23,866 bases of DNA from GCA-020344715 sp050115935. GTDB lineage: Archaea > Thermoproteota > Bathyarchaeia > Bathyarchaeales > Bathyarchaeaceae. The notes beneath the pieces are model-generated. The model was not told the origin of the DNA, searched no databases, and saw nothing but the letters and a program-made list of their open reading frames with translations. How positions within the stretch are numbered: the first letter of the stretch is position 1; every line of letters begins with the position of its first letter. The stretch lies in contig JASFPO010000016.1 of assembly GCA_050115935.1 (NCBI GenBank), positions 1 through 23,866 on the forward strand, written 5' to 3'. The position numbers and the translations under genes were made by a program. Shown piece by piece: positions 1 to 6,634 of this stretch.

Positions 1-153
1 AACCTTTCGACCCGACAATCGAGCTGCCTGCTCAGCTGATTCCACGCCTCCAAACTGGACAATGCATTCTTTGGAACTTTGAGTCTTTCTGCCAGTCCTG
101 AAGTTCACAATTATCCCTCGTAAAGCTTTCAATATGGTTTCAGATTCACTCAC
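1..153 (-). CDS. rpl35ae: Ribosomal protein L35Ae (eL33), N-terminal part, runs off window
   Basis: The minus strand is open from about position 174 to the left edge with no stop. It reads a sequence containing GIIVNFRTGRKTQ, then CIVQFGGVESAEQAARLSGRKV split across positions 60 to 1. This matches the archaeal L35Ae pattern of a first strand with R-x-G-x-x-T-Q, a mid VxFxGV segment, and EEAARLIGRKV. L35Ae is a small basic protein of the large ribosomal subunit in archaea and eukaryotes. Only about 50 of an expected 85-100 residues are present; the rest lies beyond position 1. The start is uncertain. I chose the GTG at 153; GTG at 174 and TTG at 132 are also in frame, and none has a well-spaced Shine-Dalgarno. 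It is a housekeeping gene beside accessory genes, so it marks one flank of the putative insertion to its right. Confidence 0.85.
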   Translation of the reverse strand, partial: MSESETILKALRGIIVNFRTGRKTQSSKECIVQFGGVESAEQAARLSGRKV

Positions 154-325
154 GATAAGATCAGCACTCTCCACATTCTATAGAGAAGCTATTCTCCTGC
201 CACCTATTTCAAGTTTGAAGTTGCATTAAAGACTTAAGGAGAAATCTTCAACACAAGGTATACGTCAACCCTTGCCTTTTTGCAGTGGTTTGGGTAGGGG
301 TTTTGTGTAAAAACTGGTAGTCATG

Positions 326-925
326 TCATTCAGGCTTTAATCGCTTCTCCATCCTGATCATAGACCTTTCGCTTACTCCCATGTAGAAGTTTATTGTCTT
401 CTCTGATTGCCAACCAAACCAGCTTCTTACATCTACTGAGCTAGTGTCGGGATTTTGACAGAACAGAACTGCTCTGTTCAAACGGAAGAAATGAGGGTAC
501 AGCTTAGGGAACGGCCTCTTGACGATACGCCATGCAGTAGTGGCAGAGATAGGCCAGAGGAATTGATCTTCAGTTTTTAGCTCTGGGTGATAACACCTTC
601 TAGCTTTTTGAACTCTCTTTAGAATGAGGTCCACAAAAGGCAAGTTAGCCGGAATTCTTAGAGGACCTCCACGTTCACCATGTTTCTTACAAGGAGCTGT
701 TACCTTGAGAACACCATTGTTCAATTCAAAATCTTTCTTCACTCTCTCGTAGGCTTCGCTGCGTCTTACTCCACTCCAATAAAGAAAGGCAAGATAGCTG
801 CGGTCTCTTAACGGATGCGGAAACTTGTATGACTCTATACCGTTCTTGAATGTTTCAAAGTCTATGGCCTTCGTCTGCTTGCCATGCTGATACTTGTTTG
901 GGTATGGATTCCCTCGCTTGCCCAT
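326..925 (-). CDS. Tyrosine recombinase / integrase, catalytic domain only
   Basis: The product is 199 residues and would cut and rejoin DNA at specific sites. The tyrosine-recombinase signature residues are visible. Arg54 lies in SGVRRSE, a basic beta-hairpin Lys lies around 80-81 in CKKHGERGGPLR, the HxxR box is His145 to Arg148 (HFFR), a Gly-Trp at 171-172 replaces the usual second His/Trp motif, and the likely nucleophile is Tyr181 (TINFYMG). Typical family members are 280-400 residues with an N-terminal core-binding domain. Here only about 40 residues precede the catalytic domain, so this is a minimal or reduced form. The start is ATG with AGGA about ten bases upstream. A small helix-turn-helix-like gene lies upstream on the same strand, and L35Ae lies downstream. 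It probably belongs to a mobile or formerly mobile element. Family call is firm; activity and target are unknown. Confidence 0.85.
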   Translation of the reverse strand: MGKRGNPYPNKYQHGKQTKAIDFETFKNGIESYKFPHPLRDRSYLAFLYWSGVRRSEAYERVKKDFELNNGVLKVTAPCKKHGERGGPLRIPANLPFVDLILKRVQKARRCYHPELKTEDQFLWPISATTAWRIVKRPFPKLYPHFFRLNRAVLFCQNPDTSSVDVRSWFGWQSEKTINFYMGVSERSMIRMEKRLKPE

Positions 926-990
926 GTTGAAACTTCCTATCAGGGAAAAACTCGCTGAATTATTTTATCTACAAAATATTTCAGTTCCCA

Positions 991-998
991 TATATATA
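991..998 (-). promoter_or_regulatory. TATA-like box for the integrase gene
   Basis: An alternating TATATATA tract lies 65 bases upstream of the integrase ATG in a very AT-rich gap. A transcript start about 25 bases downstream, near 967, would give a leader of about 40 nt. This is inferred from the archaeal TATA rule only. Confidence 0.35.
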
Positions 999-1091
999 GG
1001 TTCTTTTTTATCATTAGAACTAGTTTTTTCAAGACCCTTTATTATAATATAATAAATAGAAAGAGTGGTGCAAAAACACACACTGAAAAAT

Positions 1092-1400
1092 CTATTGAAA
1101 TTTCAGATTATTTTCCTCGAGTCTTCGGTATGCGGTTGTGTGGCTTGTCTGGTATTTCTCGCGGATTCTAGCGATTATTTCAGGGTTAGAGAGCTGATTC
1201 CTTCCCAGAGTGTTAATGTATTCATCCATGTCTCTCCACTTGTTCACATCCGTCACAAACAAATAACTATCCTTAGGTTGCTTAGCTACGCACGCTTTGT
1301 GATATAATCCAAATGTAGTATTCGACGACTTTTTGCCTTTCTGGGTAGCAGTCTTTTCAGAGTTCCAGGATTCATGTGGCGTGTATGCTTTTGTATTCAC
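1092..1400 (-). CDS. Small protein with C-terminal helix-turn-helix-like region
   Basis: This is a 102-residue reading frame with a GTG start. I do not recognise a named family. The C-terminal 30 residues (NPEIIARIREKYQTSHTTAY, then RRLEENNLKFQ) look like a small helix-turn-helix: a helix, a turn at QTSH, and a recognition-like helix with TTAYRRLEE. The N-terminal half is polar and Lys/Ser-rich and looks unstructured. It lies 166 bases upstream of the integrase on the same strand, so it may be an accessory DNA-binding protein of the same element (excisionase- or repressor-like), which is inference. Its first codons overlap the left arm of a perfect 16-bp inverted repeat. The frame stays open upstream for about 25 codons without a usual start codon, so the start may be wrong or the gene may be truncated by the repeat segment. 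Confidence 0.5.
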   Translation of the reverse strand: MNTKAYTPHESWNSEKTATQKGKKSSNTTFGLYHKACVAKQPKDSYLFVTDVNKWRDMDEYINTLGRNQLSNPEIIARIREKYQTSHTTAYRRLEENNLKFQ

Positions 1401-1657
1401 TAAAAGTGCGCAGTAAAACCGGCTCTCGCAGGGCTCACCAAAGGATTTTTGAGGGTTCGAGTCGAACGAAAGAAGCTTAATTCAAGGCTTTTTGACATGA
1501 CCCATGCATTCTTAACAGTTTTATGTAGGCAAACCTTTGTGATTCTTCCTTATATGAACATAGTACAGATCTTATTTAGTGATATGGGTGAGATAGATAT
1601 TACCCATGTTCTGTTTCATCACTAACGTTCACTAAAGCCGGATACAAAAGCATACAC
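1381..1657. repeat. 277-bp segment bounded by perfect 16-bp inverted repeats
   Basis: Bases 1381-1396 (GTGTATGCTTTTGTAT) are the exact reverse complement of 1642-1657. The ends are flanked by the same three bases, GGC (1378-1380 and 1658-1660), which could be a very short target duplication or chance. A shared TTCACTAAA also occurs just inside both arms (about 1395-1403 and 1629-1637). The interior holds the 50-nt palindrome described separately and no convincing gene; the left arm overlaps the start of the 102-residue gene. The layout resembles a MITE-like remnant or a recombination site pair next to an integrase. Only one copy is visible here, so mobility is not shown. Confidence 0.5.
1576..1625. 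repeat. 50-nt imperfect palindrome / potential stem-loop
   Basis: The outer stem TTAGTGAT (1576-1583) pairs perfectly with ATCACTAA (1618-1625). Directly inside it, ATGGGTGA (1584-1591) pairs with TTACCCAT (1600-1607) at seven of eight positions. An unpaired stretch of ten bases lies on the right arm between the stems, and the loop is eight bases. It lies inside the inverted-repeat segment and could be a protein-binding site, a recombination hairpin or a structured RNA. Confidence 0.5.
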
Positions 1658-1672
1658 GGCTACTCGCAACAG

Positions 1673-1680
1673 TTTTATTC
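1673..1680 (+). promoter_or_regulatory. Possible TATA box for the YjbQ gene
   Basis: TTTTATTC lies 43-50 bases upstream of the chosen ATG. It would place transcription near 1704 with a short leader containing the GGAGGA site. The match to the consensus is moderate. Confidence 0.3.
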
Positions 1681-1722
1681 TTTCAGAGGCATTAATGCAA
1701 GTCATGTTTGGAGGACTCGAAT

Positions 1723-2127
1723 ATGAAAGTCTTTAATGAGAGCTTCAGGTTTTCCACTCAAGGTGAAATCGATCTAGTGGATCTCACTGGCAAGGTTCAA
1801 GATGTAGTGGCAAAGTCTCACGTTAGGAACGGTTTGGCTCATGTTTTTGCACCACATGCAACGGGTATCTTAGTCTTAACTGAATACGAACCCAGCTTGA
1901 TGGCGGACTTGAAGAAGGCCCTGGAAGAATTTATTCCGAAACACGCCTCTTATCGGCATCCGTCAAATGCTCATTCCCATCTTCGGTCAGTCTTCTTGTG
2001 CCCAGATAGAACTTTGCCTGTAATTGACGGGCAGGTTGTCTTGGGTACATGGCAGTCTCTGGTCTTTGTTGAGACCGATGTGTATCCGAGACAGAGAACG
2101 GTTATAGTTCAAGTACTAGGCGAATAG
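1723..2127 (+). CDS. YjbQ / UPF0047 family protein
   Basis: The product is about 134 residues, the normal size for this compact family. Conserved blocks are visible: NGLAHVFAPHATGILVLTEYEP, read across residues 38-59, followed by HASYRHPSNAHSHLRS and the C-terminal GTWQSLVFVETD and PRQRTVIVQVLGE strands. The many conserved histidines are characteristic of the family and probably bind metal. Members have been linked to a weak thiamine-phosphate synthase-like activity, but the true role is unsettled. I chose the ATG at 1723 because GGAGGA at 1710-1715 sits seven bases upstream; the in-frame TTG at 1708 would lie before that site. It converges on the DNA glycosylase gene 34 bases downstream. It is probably a core gene marking the right border of the accessory stretch. 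Confidence 0.85.
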   Translation: MKVFNESFRFSTQGEIDLVDLTGKVQDVVAKSHVRNGLAHVFAPHATGILVLTEYEPSLMADLKKALEEFIPKHASYRHPSNAHSHLRSVFLCPDRTLPVIDGQVVLGTWQSLVFVETDVYPRQRTVIVQVLGE

Positions 2128-2161
2128 ACCTAAGCGGACTTGGCTCGTCTCTCAGGTATTT

Positions 2162-2620
2162 CTACTCTTCTGAATGCTCAATCTTTTCTCCAACACTATA
2201 CAAGAAAATGCGTGCTGAGGAAGGTCCTACACGACTGAATCTTTTGCCTAGCTCTTTAACAACCTCTTCATAATTGCTAGATTTGTCTAAACTGTCGACG
2301 AATCGCTGAAATGACCCAAACTCTCGTCTGATACTTTGGAACTGCTTGGCATTCTTAATTGCCGCCAAGATCTTCGCTCGATTGCGTACTATGCCCGGAT
2401 TATCCATGAGTTGCTTTACATTATCATCAGTGAACCGGGCGACCCTGTTAATGGAGAAGTTTTGGAAGGCTTCTTTGAAATTGGGCCATTTCTTGTCAAT
2501 CATTTTCCAGTTTAAGCCTGCAGCAAAAATGGCGCGAGTCATGTTCTCAAAGTAGGCGTCGTCGTTCTGAGGACGAGTGTCTCGGAACATCCATGCAGGT
2601 GGACGCCACTCCTCACTCAT
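2162..2620 (-). CDS. Tag-like DNA-3-methyladenine glycosylase family protein, reduced
   Basis: The product is 152 residues, against about 185-190 for classical Tag. The helical core is recognisable: AAGLNWKMIDKKWPNFKEAF (residues 33-52) corresponds to Tag's QAGLSW block, and DNPGIVRNRAKILAAIKNAK corresponds to its helix-hairpin-helix region DxGIIRHRxKIxAxxxNA. Tag removes 3-methyladenine from DNA in base excision repair. Several hallmark features are absent. There is no N-terminal Cys/His or C-terminal His/Cys zinc site, and the position of the Tag base-recognition Glu (E in EGQQAGLSW of E. coli) appears to be Ala here. Substrate range may therefore differ. The start ATG has a GAGGGGGAG site just upstream. 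The gene lies 78 bases downstream of the COG3199 gene on the same strand and may be co-transcribed with it. Confidence 0.7.
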   Translation of the reverse strand: MSEEWRPPAWMFRDTRPQNDDAYFENMTRAIFAAGLNWKMIDKKWPNFKEAFQNFSINRVARFTDDNVKQLMDNPGIVRNRAKILAAIKNAKQFQSIRREFGSFQRFVDSLDKSSNYEEVVKELGKRFSRVGPSSARIFLYSVGEKIEHSEE

Positions 2621-2698
2621 GCTCTCCCCCTCTTGTATCTTTCCTTAGTGTAGCCATTTTAGCTTTGTGTTTGCTGAAGTGCGGTTTCAGTGTTTATG

Positions 2699-3832
2699 TT
2701 ATTGTACTTGCATTAGTTTCCATTCCCTGTAGTCAGTGACCACCTTGATGTAGCCTCTGAGCATGTTGTCAACTTCAGGGTCTCCGGTATCCACTCGAAG
2801 AGTGTTTCCTTCGATTCCTTGAATCTTGTTCCTCGTAGCTGCGACTATAATCTTTTCCCTTCCAACTCGTTTAATTATTTCTGGGCTTATCTGCTGGTTT
2901 CCTCTTCCAAGCAACATGCCTTGACGACCAATAGGTGACAGCATAATCCAAACATTCTGCCAATCTCTAATCTCTTGCAGCATTTTCTGCTCGTTCACGT
3001 CTCTAATAGCCGTGTTGTCACGGTAGATATCAACACCCAGCAACGTTTTCTCTACGCCGAGCAAATCAGTGATACACTTGATCGTTGTGCCTGGGCCAAG
3101 GATGTATGTGGCTTTTGGGTCCAGGCTTTCTACTATAGAACGTGCCGTTGCCATCTGATTCTCATGCTCGTCAAGCGTTTCCGGGCTCACTTGTTTGCTG
3201 CCTACTAAGCGCATTGGCACGAAAGGTCCTTTAAGAAGGCCATAAAGATTTGCTGAAAGACGGTCTTCTCGAACTGCGGTTTCATTCACGTCCATGATTT
3301 CAAAGTCCATTGTCTGAGTAGACTCCTCGACGAAGGCTTGAACGATTTCAGCAGCGTCCAACGCGCTTGTAGAAAATATGCCGCTGTACATCTTGACGCC
3401 TGAAGGGACTCCTAGAACTAATGTATTGTTGGCTTCCTGCATGGCGTCTAATATGTCTCGGGCTGTGCCGTCTCCTCCAACAAAAACTATCAAGTCAACT
3501 TTAGACTTCACCATAAACCTAATGGCCTGCTTTGTGTCTTCTGCAGTGGTCTCGGACTCAAGAGCCATAGACAGGACTCTCGGTAAAAACCCCACAGCCT
3601 TTGCTTCTTCTTCACCCATCGGAGTTGGACAGGTTAAAATGTCAATTAACCCATTAGGTCTGAGTTCCTTTAGTCTTGTGAAAAATTCCTTTGCTCTAAT
3701 TGGTGCAATGGGTTTCGCTCCTCGAGTAAGGGCTTCTTTCAAGACTCCGTTTGTTCCTTTGAGTCCGACCTTCCCGCCCATGCCAGCGATTGGATTGACG
3801 ATGAAGCCCATTTTCAAGCTAGATTCCACCAT
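2699..3832 (-). CDS. ATP-NAD kinase-like protein (COG3199 type)
   Basis: The product is 377 residues. The first strand carries MGFIVNPIAGMGGKVGLKG (residues 8-26), a nucleotide-binding-like entry typical of COG3199. The diagnostic GGDGTARD motif of the NAD kinase/diacylglycerol kinase superfamily sits at 119-126 after VDLIVFV, and GVPSGVKMYSGIF follows. COG3199 proteins are predicted to phosphorylate NAD using ATP or polyphosphate, although the exact substrate of most archaeal members is untested. The C-terminal half (around 240-370) is the all-beta part, with ILGPGTT and LLGVDIY. The first ATG is used; the internal ATG at residue 8 is also possible, because the family often starts at M-G-F-I-V-N-P. 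A TTTAAGG element about 55 bases upstream may be the promoter. It probably heads a transcript that includes the Tag-like gene. Confidence 0.85.
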   Translation of the reverse strand: MVESSLKMGFIVNPIAGMGGKVGLKGTNGVLKEALTRGAKPIAPIRAKEFFTRLKELRPNGLIDILTCPTPMGEEEAKAVGFLPRVLSMALESETTAEDTKQAIRFMVKSKVDLIVFVGGDGTARDILDAMQEANNTLVLGVPSGVKMYSGIFSTSALDAAEIVQAFVEESTQTMDFEIMDVNETAVREDRLSANLYGLLKGPFVPMRLVGSKQVSPETLDEHENQMATARSIVESLDPKATYILGPGTTIKCITDLLGVEKTLLGVDIYRDNTAIRDVNEQKMLQEIRDWQNVWIMLSPIGRQGMLLGRGNQQISPEIIKRVGREKIIVAATRNKIQGIEGNTLRVDTGDPEVDNMLRGYIKVVTDYREWKLMQVQ

Positions 3833-3971
3833 GGATCCTGCAGGTTGTCTTTGTAGGTAAGTGTCTAATAAGGCAGTAGAGCCTTTCTCCTTAAATTGCT
3901 AAGCACACACACGAGAAGTAGTCAAAAGAACAATACGCGTGCATTCAAGAACGGAACCAGAAACATTGAAA

Positions 3972-3987
3972 ACCCAAAAAAAAGGGT
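3972..3987 (-). terminator. Oligo-T terminator after the clostripain gene
   Basis: On the minus strand, starting 27 bases past the peptidase stop, ACCC, eight T and GGGT occur in a row. The T8 tract is the archaeal terminator signal; the flanking four-base inverted repeat is probably incidental. Confidence 0.6.
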
Positions 3988-4013
3988 GTTTGTGATGTTG
4001 TCTAGCTTTGTTG

Positions 4014-5162
4014 CTATGCATAGTACGCATCTAAGAAGTCTGCCCATCCAGTTACTTGTCCCCAAGGAACTTGAAGGTAGGCTTCTCTAACGCTTGAGGG
4101 TCCCGTCCAATAGCCTTCTTTGGCCCAGTAGAAGGTCAATCCGTAGACAGCCTTCATTTTCTTTCCATGCCATTCGGCTACGACTGCACTGTTTATCGCG
4201 GCCTTGACATTCTCCGTTGCCATCACCAACGAGGTAGGGATAGTCTCATCCAAAAGCTCAAGCGTGTAGTCATACATATCCACGTAGTAGCTTGATTGCG
4301 CCATCTTCGTGGCGCCTCTGAGCGCTGCCGCGTATCTCGTCTTGTATCCACCTAGGTTGACGGACATCTCTGACGTCCAATCGGTGAAAGCTGTTGCCAA
4401 GTTTGGTATCTGGCCTACGTCAACGGCTGAAAGCGTCTCGAAGCCGTATCCCTTCAAGGGTGTATAGAGTTCCCCGTAGTTTACCACCAGCTCAGTTGCG
4501 TATGTTAGAGCGTCCTGCGTCGGGTTGTTCACCAAGTCTTGGGCATTTGTATCGTAGGGCCACCCCAGCAGGGGGATGTATGTCTCTGAACCTACCGCGT
4601 AACTAGCATGACCAACAAGCTCATAGTACACATCAATCTGAGCCATGTCACAAGCGTCAAACCCAACAATGTCGATAAAGCCAACAGTGTCCATGATCTG
4701 GCCTAGTTCGGGGACGTCAAGCCAATCGTCATCACCTTCATCCCAACAGAAGTAATCCCAAGCCCAACCGTGGTTCCAGAAGTCTAATAGGTACCTTTTA
4801 GCCGGGTAAAGAGATTTCACTGTGCTAACAAAGTCTATCGCTACTTGTGGGTCTCCTAAGTTTAGTTCAGAATATGTCTCAATCACTGTGGAGGTGCCCT
4901 GTTCGACGTGAATGAGTTCACATCCACTAGTGCTGTAGAGGTCTACGAGAGCAACAAAATGAACGTTGCTGGTGGAGCCTACGCTTTCTAATCCCTCCAG
5001 GTTTGGAGGCCAATCGACTTCAAGGTCGTTGTCACCGCATACGTAAATCATGAATGTCCATTCATTTCGTGGTGGTGCTGCTGCTAATGCTCCAGTAACT
5101 AGGAGCGCCTGCATCAAGAACACTAAGACCAGTCCTAAGGGCAGAAATGTCTTCTTTCTCAT
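4014..5162 (-). CDS. Secreted C11 (clostripain-family) cysteine peptidase
   Basis: The product is 382 residues. A clear signal peptide occupies residues 1-28 (MRKK, then a hydrophobic core, then ALAAA). The mature start has the family strand WTFMIYVCGDNDLE (35-48). The catalytic pair of clan CD is visible: His131 in LLDFWNHGWAWD and Cys171 in IVGFDACDMAQIDVYYE, followed by YAVGSE (188-193), which helps form the pocket. C11 enzymes cut after basic residues and often self-activate. The protein is probably exported and used to degrade external protein. ATG at 5162 is supported by GAAGAGGAG about six bases upstream and by a TATA box at 5249-5258. The C-terminal 150 residues are less conserved and no cell-wall or membrane anchor is seen. 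The family call is firm; substrate is unknown. Confidence 0.88.
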   Translation of the reverse strand: MRKKTFLPLGLVLVFLMQALLVTGALAAAPPRNEWTFMIYVCGDNDLEVDWPPNLEGLESVGSTSNVHFVALVDLYSTSGCELIHVEQGTSTVIETYSELNLGDPQVAIDFVSTVKSLYPAKRYLLDFWNHGWAWDYFCWDEGDDDWLDVPELGQIMDTVGFIDIVGFDACDMAQIDVYYELVGHASYAVGSETYIPLLGWPYDTNAQDLVNNPTQDALTYATELVVNYGELYTPLKGYGFETLSAVDVGQIPNLATAFTDWTSEMSVNLGGYKTRYAAALRGATKMAQSSYYVDMYDYTLELLDETIPTSLVMATENVKAAINSAVVAEWHGKKMKAVYGLTFYWAKEGYWTGPSSVREAYLQVPWGQVTGWADFLDAYYA

Positions 5163-5248
5163 ATTTTTTCTCCTCTTCTTATTCGTATTGTCTGTTCATT
5201 GCACCAGTCTTCGGCGCTCAAAACAAATCTCCTTTTTCATTGCAGGTA

Positions 5249-5258
5249 TTATATAAAA
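5249..5258 (-). promoter_or_regulatory. TATA box of the clostripain gene
   Basis: On the minus strand TTTTATATAA lies 87-96 bases upstream of the peptidase ATG, predicting a transcript start near 5225 and a leader of about 60 nt. It overlaps the final codons of the upstream frameshifted small gene. Confidence 0.55.
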
Positions 5259-5483
5259 TATCCCATAGTTTTTCTTCTAGAAAATTCTTCTATCAATCCC
5301 AACAAAGCCTCCAACGACTCTGCTGCAAACCTCCTTTCCTCTCTTGACAAAACTTCTATCAATTTTCTAATCTAATCGAAGTTCCGCATTAGCAGGGTCC
5401 TCCATCCGCTTACAACACTTGCCCACGCACTCGAAATCAGAAGCCACACACTGAAGAAAGAGATTTAGCAAACTATCGCTCAA
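5249..5483 (-). pseudogene. Small helical protein gene broken by one frameshift
   Basis: Two adjacent minus-strand frames read as consecutive parts of one protein. The first part runs SDSLLNLFLQCVASDFECVG, then KCCKRMEDPANAELRL, and stops at TAG (5369-5367). The second, in the next frame, runs IRKLIEVLSREERRFAAESL, then EALLGLIEEFSRRKTMGYFI, and stops at 5249. Skipping one base near 5370-5374 joins them as AELRLIRKLIEVLSREERR, giving about 78 residues of mostly amphipathic helix with four cysteines near the N-terminus. The shift falls at a tandem ATTAGATTAG. Possible causes are a sequencing error, a real pseudogene or, less likely, programmed +1 frameshifting. The start is uncertain: TTG at 5483 has AGGG only three bases away, and an ATG-led frame upstream (MKSRNNPLELHFC) may be its original beginning. 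I do not recognise the family. Confidence 0.55.
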
Positions 5484-5567
5484 ATGCCCTTCGGGGAAAA
5501 GCAGAAGTGTAGTTCCAATGGGTTATTCCGAGACTTCATACCAAAAATTTAAGACGAAGTTTCCCAA

Positions 5568-6470
5568 ATGTATGTCTCGGCGTCTACTTTGAAAGTACTC
5601 CCTGTTGTGGAAGAATTCATCAAGCGAAGGGATGATTTTCTCAAGAACTTGACGGCTGAAAAGAACCTTAAGACCTATTTTGTCAACTCAAATTTGGCTA
5701 TCTTAGTTCTGTCGGCTATTTATGGGGCAACTATGGGAATCTATGGGGGAGGATTGCAGATTCTCTACAGCGCCATCAAAGTTCCAATGCTTCTTTTGGT
5801 TTCTCTTTACATTACTGTTCCAAGCTATTACGTGTTATATTCACTTCTTGGCGGCAAACGAACTTTTGGCCAAACTGTCATGCTTCTGTTGCTCGGCTTC
5901 ACCATAATGTCAACAGTTCTCATAGCGTTTGTGCCGGTAAACCTGTTCTTCATACTTACATCCCCTAGATCTTACGAATCGCACAATTTCACGACTCTTC
6001 TCAACATAGCTATCTTTGCTCTCGGTGGATTTTTCGCGTTGACCTATTTTGTTAAAGGTGCTGAGACTTTGTATCGCGGGTCTTCAGAGAACTGGAAACC
6101 AGCATTCATACTGGGAAGCATAATCCTTATGTTCGTTGGAACCCAGCTGACATGGGTCTTACGTCCATTCTTTAACTATTATGAGCTGTTCATACGTCCA
6201 GTTGAGGGCAACTTCTACACCGCTGTATCCGACTTGCTCATGCGGACCACGGGCTTGATTGGAACTATGATTGTCGCTATTCTGGCTGCACTCCTCGTTG
6301 GATGGCTATTCTTATCCGTCTTCATACCGACCAAAAAGGAGCAGACAACAACGACTCAAAGAGAGCGCGCGCCTAAGGAGCAGGAGGAAGTCAAAACATG
6401 CTCCCAGTGCGGTCGAGAACTCCCATCAGACGCAAAATTTTGCGTTTACTGTGGAACAACAATAGAATGA
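5568..6470 (+). CDS. Six-helix membrane protein with C-terminal zinc ribbon
   Basis: The product is 300 residues. After a charged amphipathic N-terminus (residues 1-40), about six hydrophobic segments are visible near 42-60, 70-93, 103-130, 142-163, 179-197 and 228-253. A Lys/Glu/Thr-rich linker follows, and then a single zinc ribbon with Cys278, Cys281, Cys292 and Cys295 (CSQCGRELPSDAKFCVYCG). This layout of a multi-pass domain with a cytoplasmic zinc-ribbon tail is common in archaeal proteins of unknown function, and the membrane part recalls YIP1-like proteins, but I cannot assign it. The ribbon may bind protein or nucleic acid. The ATG has no clear Shine-Dalgarno and lies just after an AT-rich box, so it may be read from a near-leaderless transcript. 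The gene stands alone and is followed by a weak T5 tract at 6496-6500. Confidence 0.75.
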   Translation: MYVSASTLKVLPVVEEFIKRRDDFLKNLTAEKNLKTYFVNSNLAILVLSAIYGATMGIYGGGLQILYSAIKVPMLLLVSLYITVPSYYVLYSLLGGKRTFGQTVMLLLLGFTIMSTVLIAFVPVNLFFILTSPRSYESHNFTTLLNIAIFALGGFFALTYFVKGAETLYRGSSENWKPAFILGSIILMFVGTQLTWVLRPFFNYYELFIRPVEGNFYTAVSDLLMRTTGLIGTMIVAILAALLVGWLFLSVFIPTKKEQTTTTQRERAPKEQEEVKTCSQCGRELPSDAKFCVYCGTTIE

Positions 6471-6560
6471 ACCTCGCATGCGCCCTTACTTTCCCTTTTT
6501 CTGTATTCCAGAATCCGCAGAAACAGGTTGTCGCAACTCACGCATAAGGAAAACACTAAC

Positions 6561-6567
6561 TTATAAG
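6561..6567 (+). promoter_or_regulatory. TATA box of the tdh-kbl operon
   Basis: TTATAAG lies 68-74 bases before the tdh ATG and predicts a start near 6590. The same TTATAAG core recurs ahead of the histidine kinase gene. Confidence 0.6.
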
Positions 6568-6634
6568 CAAGAGGCTAATAAATTGCTAATCTTCAATCCA
6601 TGCATCTCAAGAGTAAGTCAAGGTTTGAGCTAAC

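Larger units (their letters stand above)
5163..5567. other. Divergent intergenic region between peptidase and membrane protein
   Basis: These 405 bases hold the peptidase ribosome-binding site and TATA box, the frameshifted small gene, and an 11-base direct repeat CTTCTATCAAT (about 5286 and 5352, inside that gene). A TTTAAG near 5548 may serve the plus-strand membrane protein, which would then have almost no leader. Confidence 0.5.

Noticed and set aside
1445..1475. GAGGGTTCGAGTCGAAC resembles a tRNA T-arm, possibly an attachment-site tRNA fragment
   Set aside because: The five-base T-stem does not pair (GAGGG against CGAAC), and no matching acceptor or anticodon arm is visible nearby.
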